From positions 992,001 through 1,056,000 of the forward strand of contig NZ_OZ060452.1 in the NCBI RefSeq assembly GCF_964059235.1: DNA of 64,000 nucleotides, written 5' to 3'. Below are positions 63,062-64,000 of the stretch, in pieces. The stretch is from Candidatus Tisiphia endosymbiont of Nedyus quadrimaculatus. Lineage in GTDB: Bacteria; Pseudomonadota; Alphaproteobacteria; Rickettsiales; Rickettsiaceae. Each line of letters begins with the position of its first letter. The stretch's first letter is position 1. The translations under genes and the position numbers were made by a program. The notes under the pieces are model-generated. The model saw nothing but the letters and a program-made list of their open reading frames with translations, was not told the origin of the DNA and ran no database searches.

Positions 63062-63715
63062 TTAACTTTTATATTTAGTAACATATTTTATTATGCTAAC
63101 TCCTATGTAAAATAAAGGAGTGCTACATATTGTGAAGAAAAGTTTAAATGAATAGCTGTTCACTATAAGTGACCATATACGATCTATTGGTAGCACTCCA
63201 AATATACTCATGAAGCTAATAACAATACAAGTATCTACAAATAGCGAAATTGCTGTACTGCCATTGTTCCTAAGCCATAGCCATCTACCATGAGTTACTT
63301 TACGTATCCATAAATAAATTGTAATATCAATGAGTTGAGCAGTGTAACAGGCAATAATTGAACCTATGAAAGCAATACTATATAACCCAAAAACCTTATG
63401 AAAAGTTATATTATCGATTTTAGACCACTCTGTGGCATTTAACCTATCCATTATTGCTATAATTAATGTAACAATTATATTCATAGCTAGTGCAAGTTTA
63501 ACACAGAAATTAGCTTTGCTTTTCCCATAAAATTCAGCAATTAAATCAGTAAGTAAAAATGTTAATGGGTATGTTATCGCACCTACAGAAAGTTCAAAAG
63601 TATAAAAAGGTAATATTGGTAAGAAAACAAACTTTTGATATATTAAATTACCTATTACAATGAGAATTGCAAATAATACGCATATAGTAATATAAATTTT
63701 TTCATCTATGGTCAT
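63062..63715 (-). CDS. Queuosine precursor transporter-like protein (VUT/YhhQ family)
   Basis: A 217-aa protein with about six membrane segments. Family blocks are ELSVGAITYPLTFLLTDLIAEFYGKSKA, SIAFIGSIIACYTAQLIDITIYLWIRK, LWLRNNGSTAISLFVDTCIV. YhhQ-type proteins import queuosine precursors (preQ0/preQ1) for tRNA modification. Rickettsiae are auxotrophs for many such compounds, so salvage is plausible. Convergent with the synthetase-domain gene. Confidence 0.87.
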   Translation of the reverse strand: MTIDEKIYITICVLFAILIVIGNLIYQKFVFLPILPFYTFELSVGAITYPLTFLLTDLIAEFYGKSKANFCVKLALAMNIIVTLIIAIMDRLNATEWSKIDNITFHKVFGLYSIAFIGSIIACYTAQLIDITIYLWIRKVTHGRWLWLRNNGSTAISLFVDTCIVISFMSIFGVLPIDRIWSLIVNSYSFKLFFTICSTPLFYIGVSIIKYVTKYKS

Positions 63716-64000
63716 GTTGTTGGAATCATAAATTAAGAATATTTTGAGTGAAAACTATAATTTAAAATAAATAAGTCTACCTAAAATTCAACTTATAAAA
63801 TTATTTATATATGGTAAAGCTTGTTGTATTACATTATCATTCACCACGGTTTCACCATATAATTAATATTGTGACATTAATACAAAAATTTTACTTTTCT
63901 TGTATGTAGAATAATATAATTATTTTTTACTAAATGCACCAATATCTATATTAACTCATCTTAACTCTAAATATAATTTTTTTAAAGGTTACAACTAATG
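63716..64000. other. Intergenic region at the window end
   Basis: 285 AT-rich bases with no repeat recognised. AAAGG at 63983-63987 precedes an ATG at 63998 on the plus strand, which may be the start of the next gene. Confidence 0.3.

Overview
The window looks like a chromosome segment from a Rickettsia (Alphaproteobacteria, Rickettsiales), probably a mobile-element-rich symbiont-type lineage. Evidence: AT-rich DNA, typical rickettsial housekeeping genes (nuoF, rho, mdh, argS, dgt, erpA, lgt, parC, ctaB, ccmF), Rickettsia palindromic elements (RPEs) inserted in frame inside proteins, separate RelA/SpoT hydrolase-only and synthetase-only genes, ProP-type MFS paralogues, and many palindromic intergenic repeats. 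I cannot name the species from this window.

Layout. 0-5.4 kb: a reverse-strand run CNNM/CorC protein -> ccmF -> histidine phosphatase. An IS256-family element split it exactly at the ccmF start codon, and two RPEs sit inside ccmF. 5.5-10.1 kb: an ORF-less group II intron, a single-chain restriction-modification enzyme, antitoxin-like fragments, a multi-hairpin repeat, and an IS110 relic interrupted by a MITE. 10.2-19.3 kb: a repeated array of ppGpp-hydrolase-like HD genes and ProP-like MFS transporters, alternately divergent and convergent with overlapping 3' ends. IS982 elements sit at the same site, in opposite orientations, in two of the three HD genes, and an IS256 copy cuts the first HD gene. 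19.3-22.7 kb: decayed fragments and a large serine recombinase whose last codons are read out of a tRNA-Arg gene. 22.7-25.3 kb: IS110 relic and a second IS256 copy.

25.3-37.4 kb: a PTP-like phytase/phosphatase, a DUF805 protein, nuoF, a large RPE-bearing protein of unknown function, rho, mdh, yaaA and an HrgA-like nuclease whose 3' end was hit by a third IS256 copy. 37.7-50.6 kb: mostly core genes: dut, a dgt-argS-SPOR operon, erpA, class II aldolase and MscS, lgt-midA, parC-ctaB. 50.8-63.7 kb: a TPR/coiled-coil protein, an EAL protein, bolA, a DASS-type anion transporter, two convergent proteins of unknown function, an EmrB-like exporter overlapping an MrpE-like gene, a RelA/SpoT synthetase-domain protein, and a queuosine-precursor-type transporter.

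How it fits together. Core genes supply respiration and cytochrome biogenesis (nuoF, ctaB, ccmF), nucleotide hygiene (dut, dgt), envelope maturation (lgt, SPOR) and host metabolite exchange (MFS, DASS, queuosine precursor). Accessory DNA contributes alarmone turnover (HD hydrolases and a lone synthetase domain), restriction functions, and several unrecognised proteins that could be secreted effectors. Repeats and IS elements have repeatedly rewritten gene ends: ccmF, the HrgA-like gene, the aldolase, HD1, an antitoxin and the recombinase all have termini encoded by mobile or repeated DNA.
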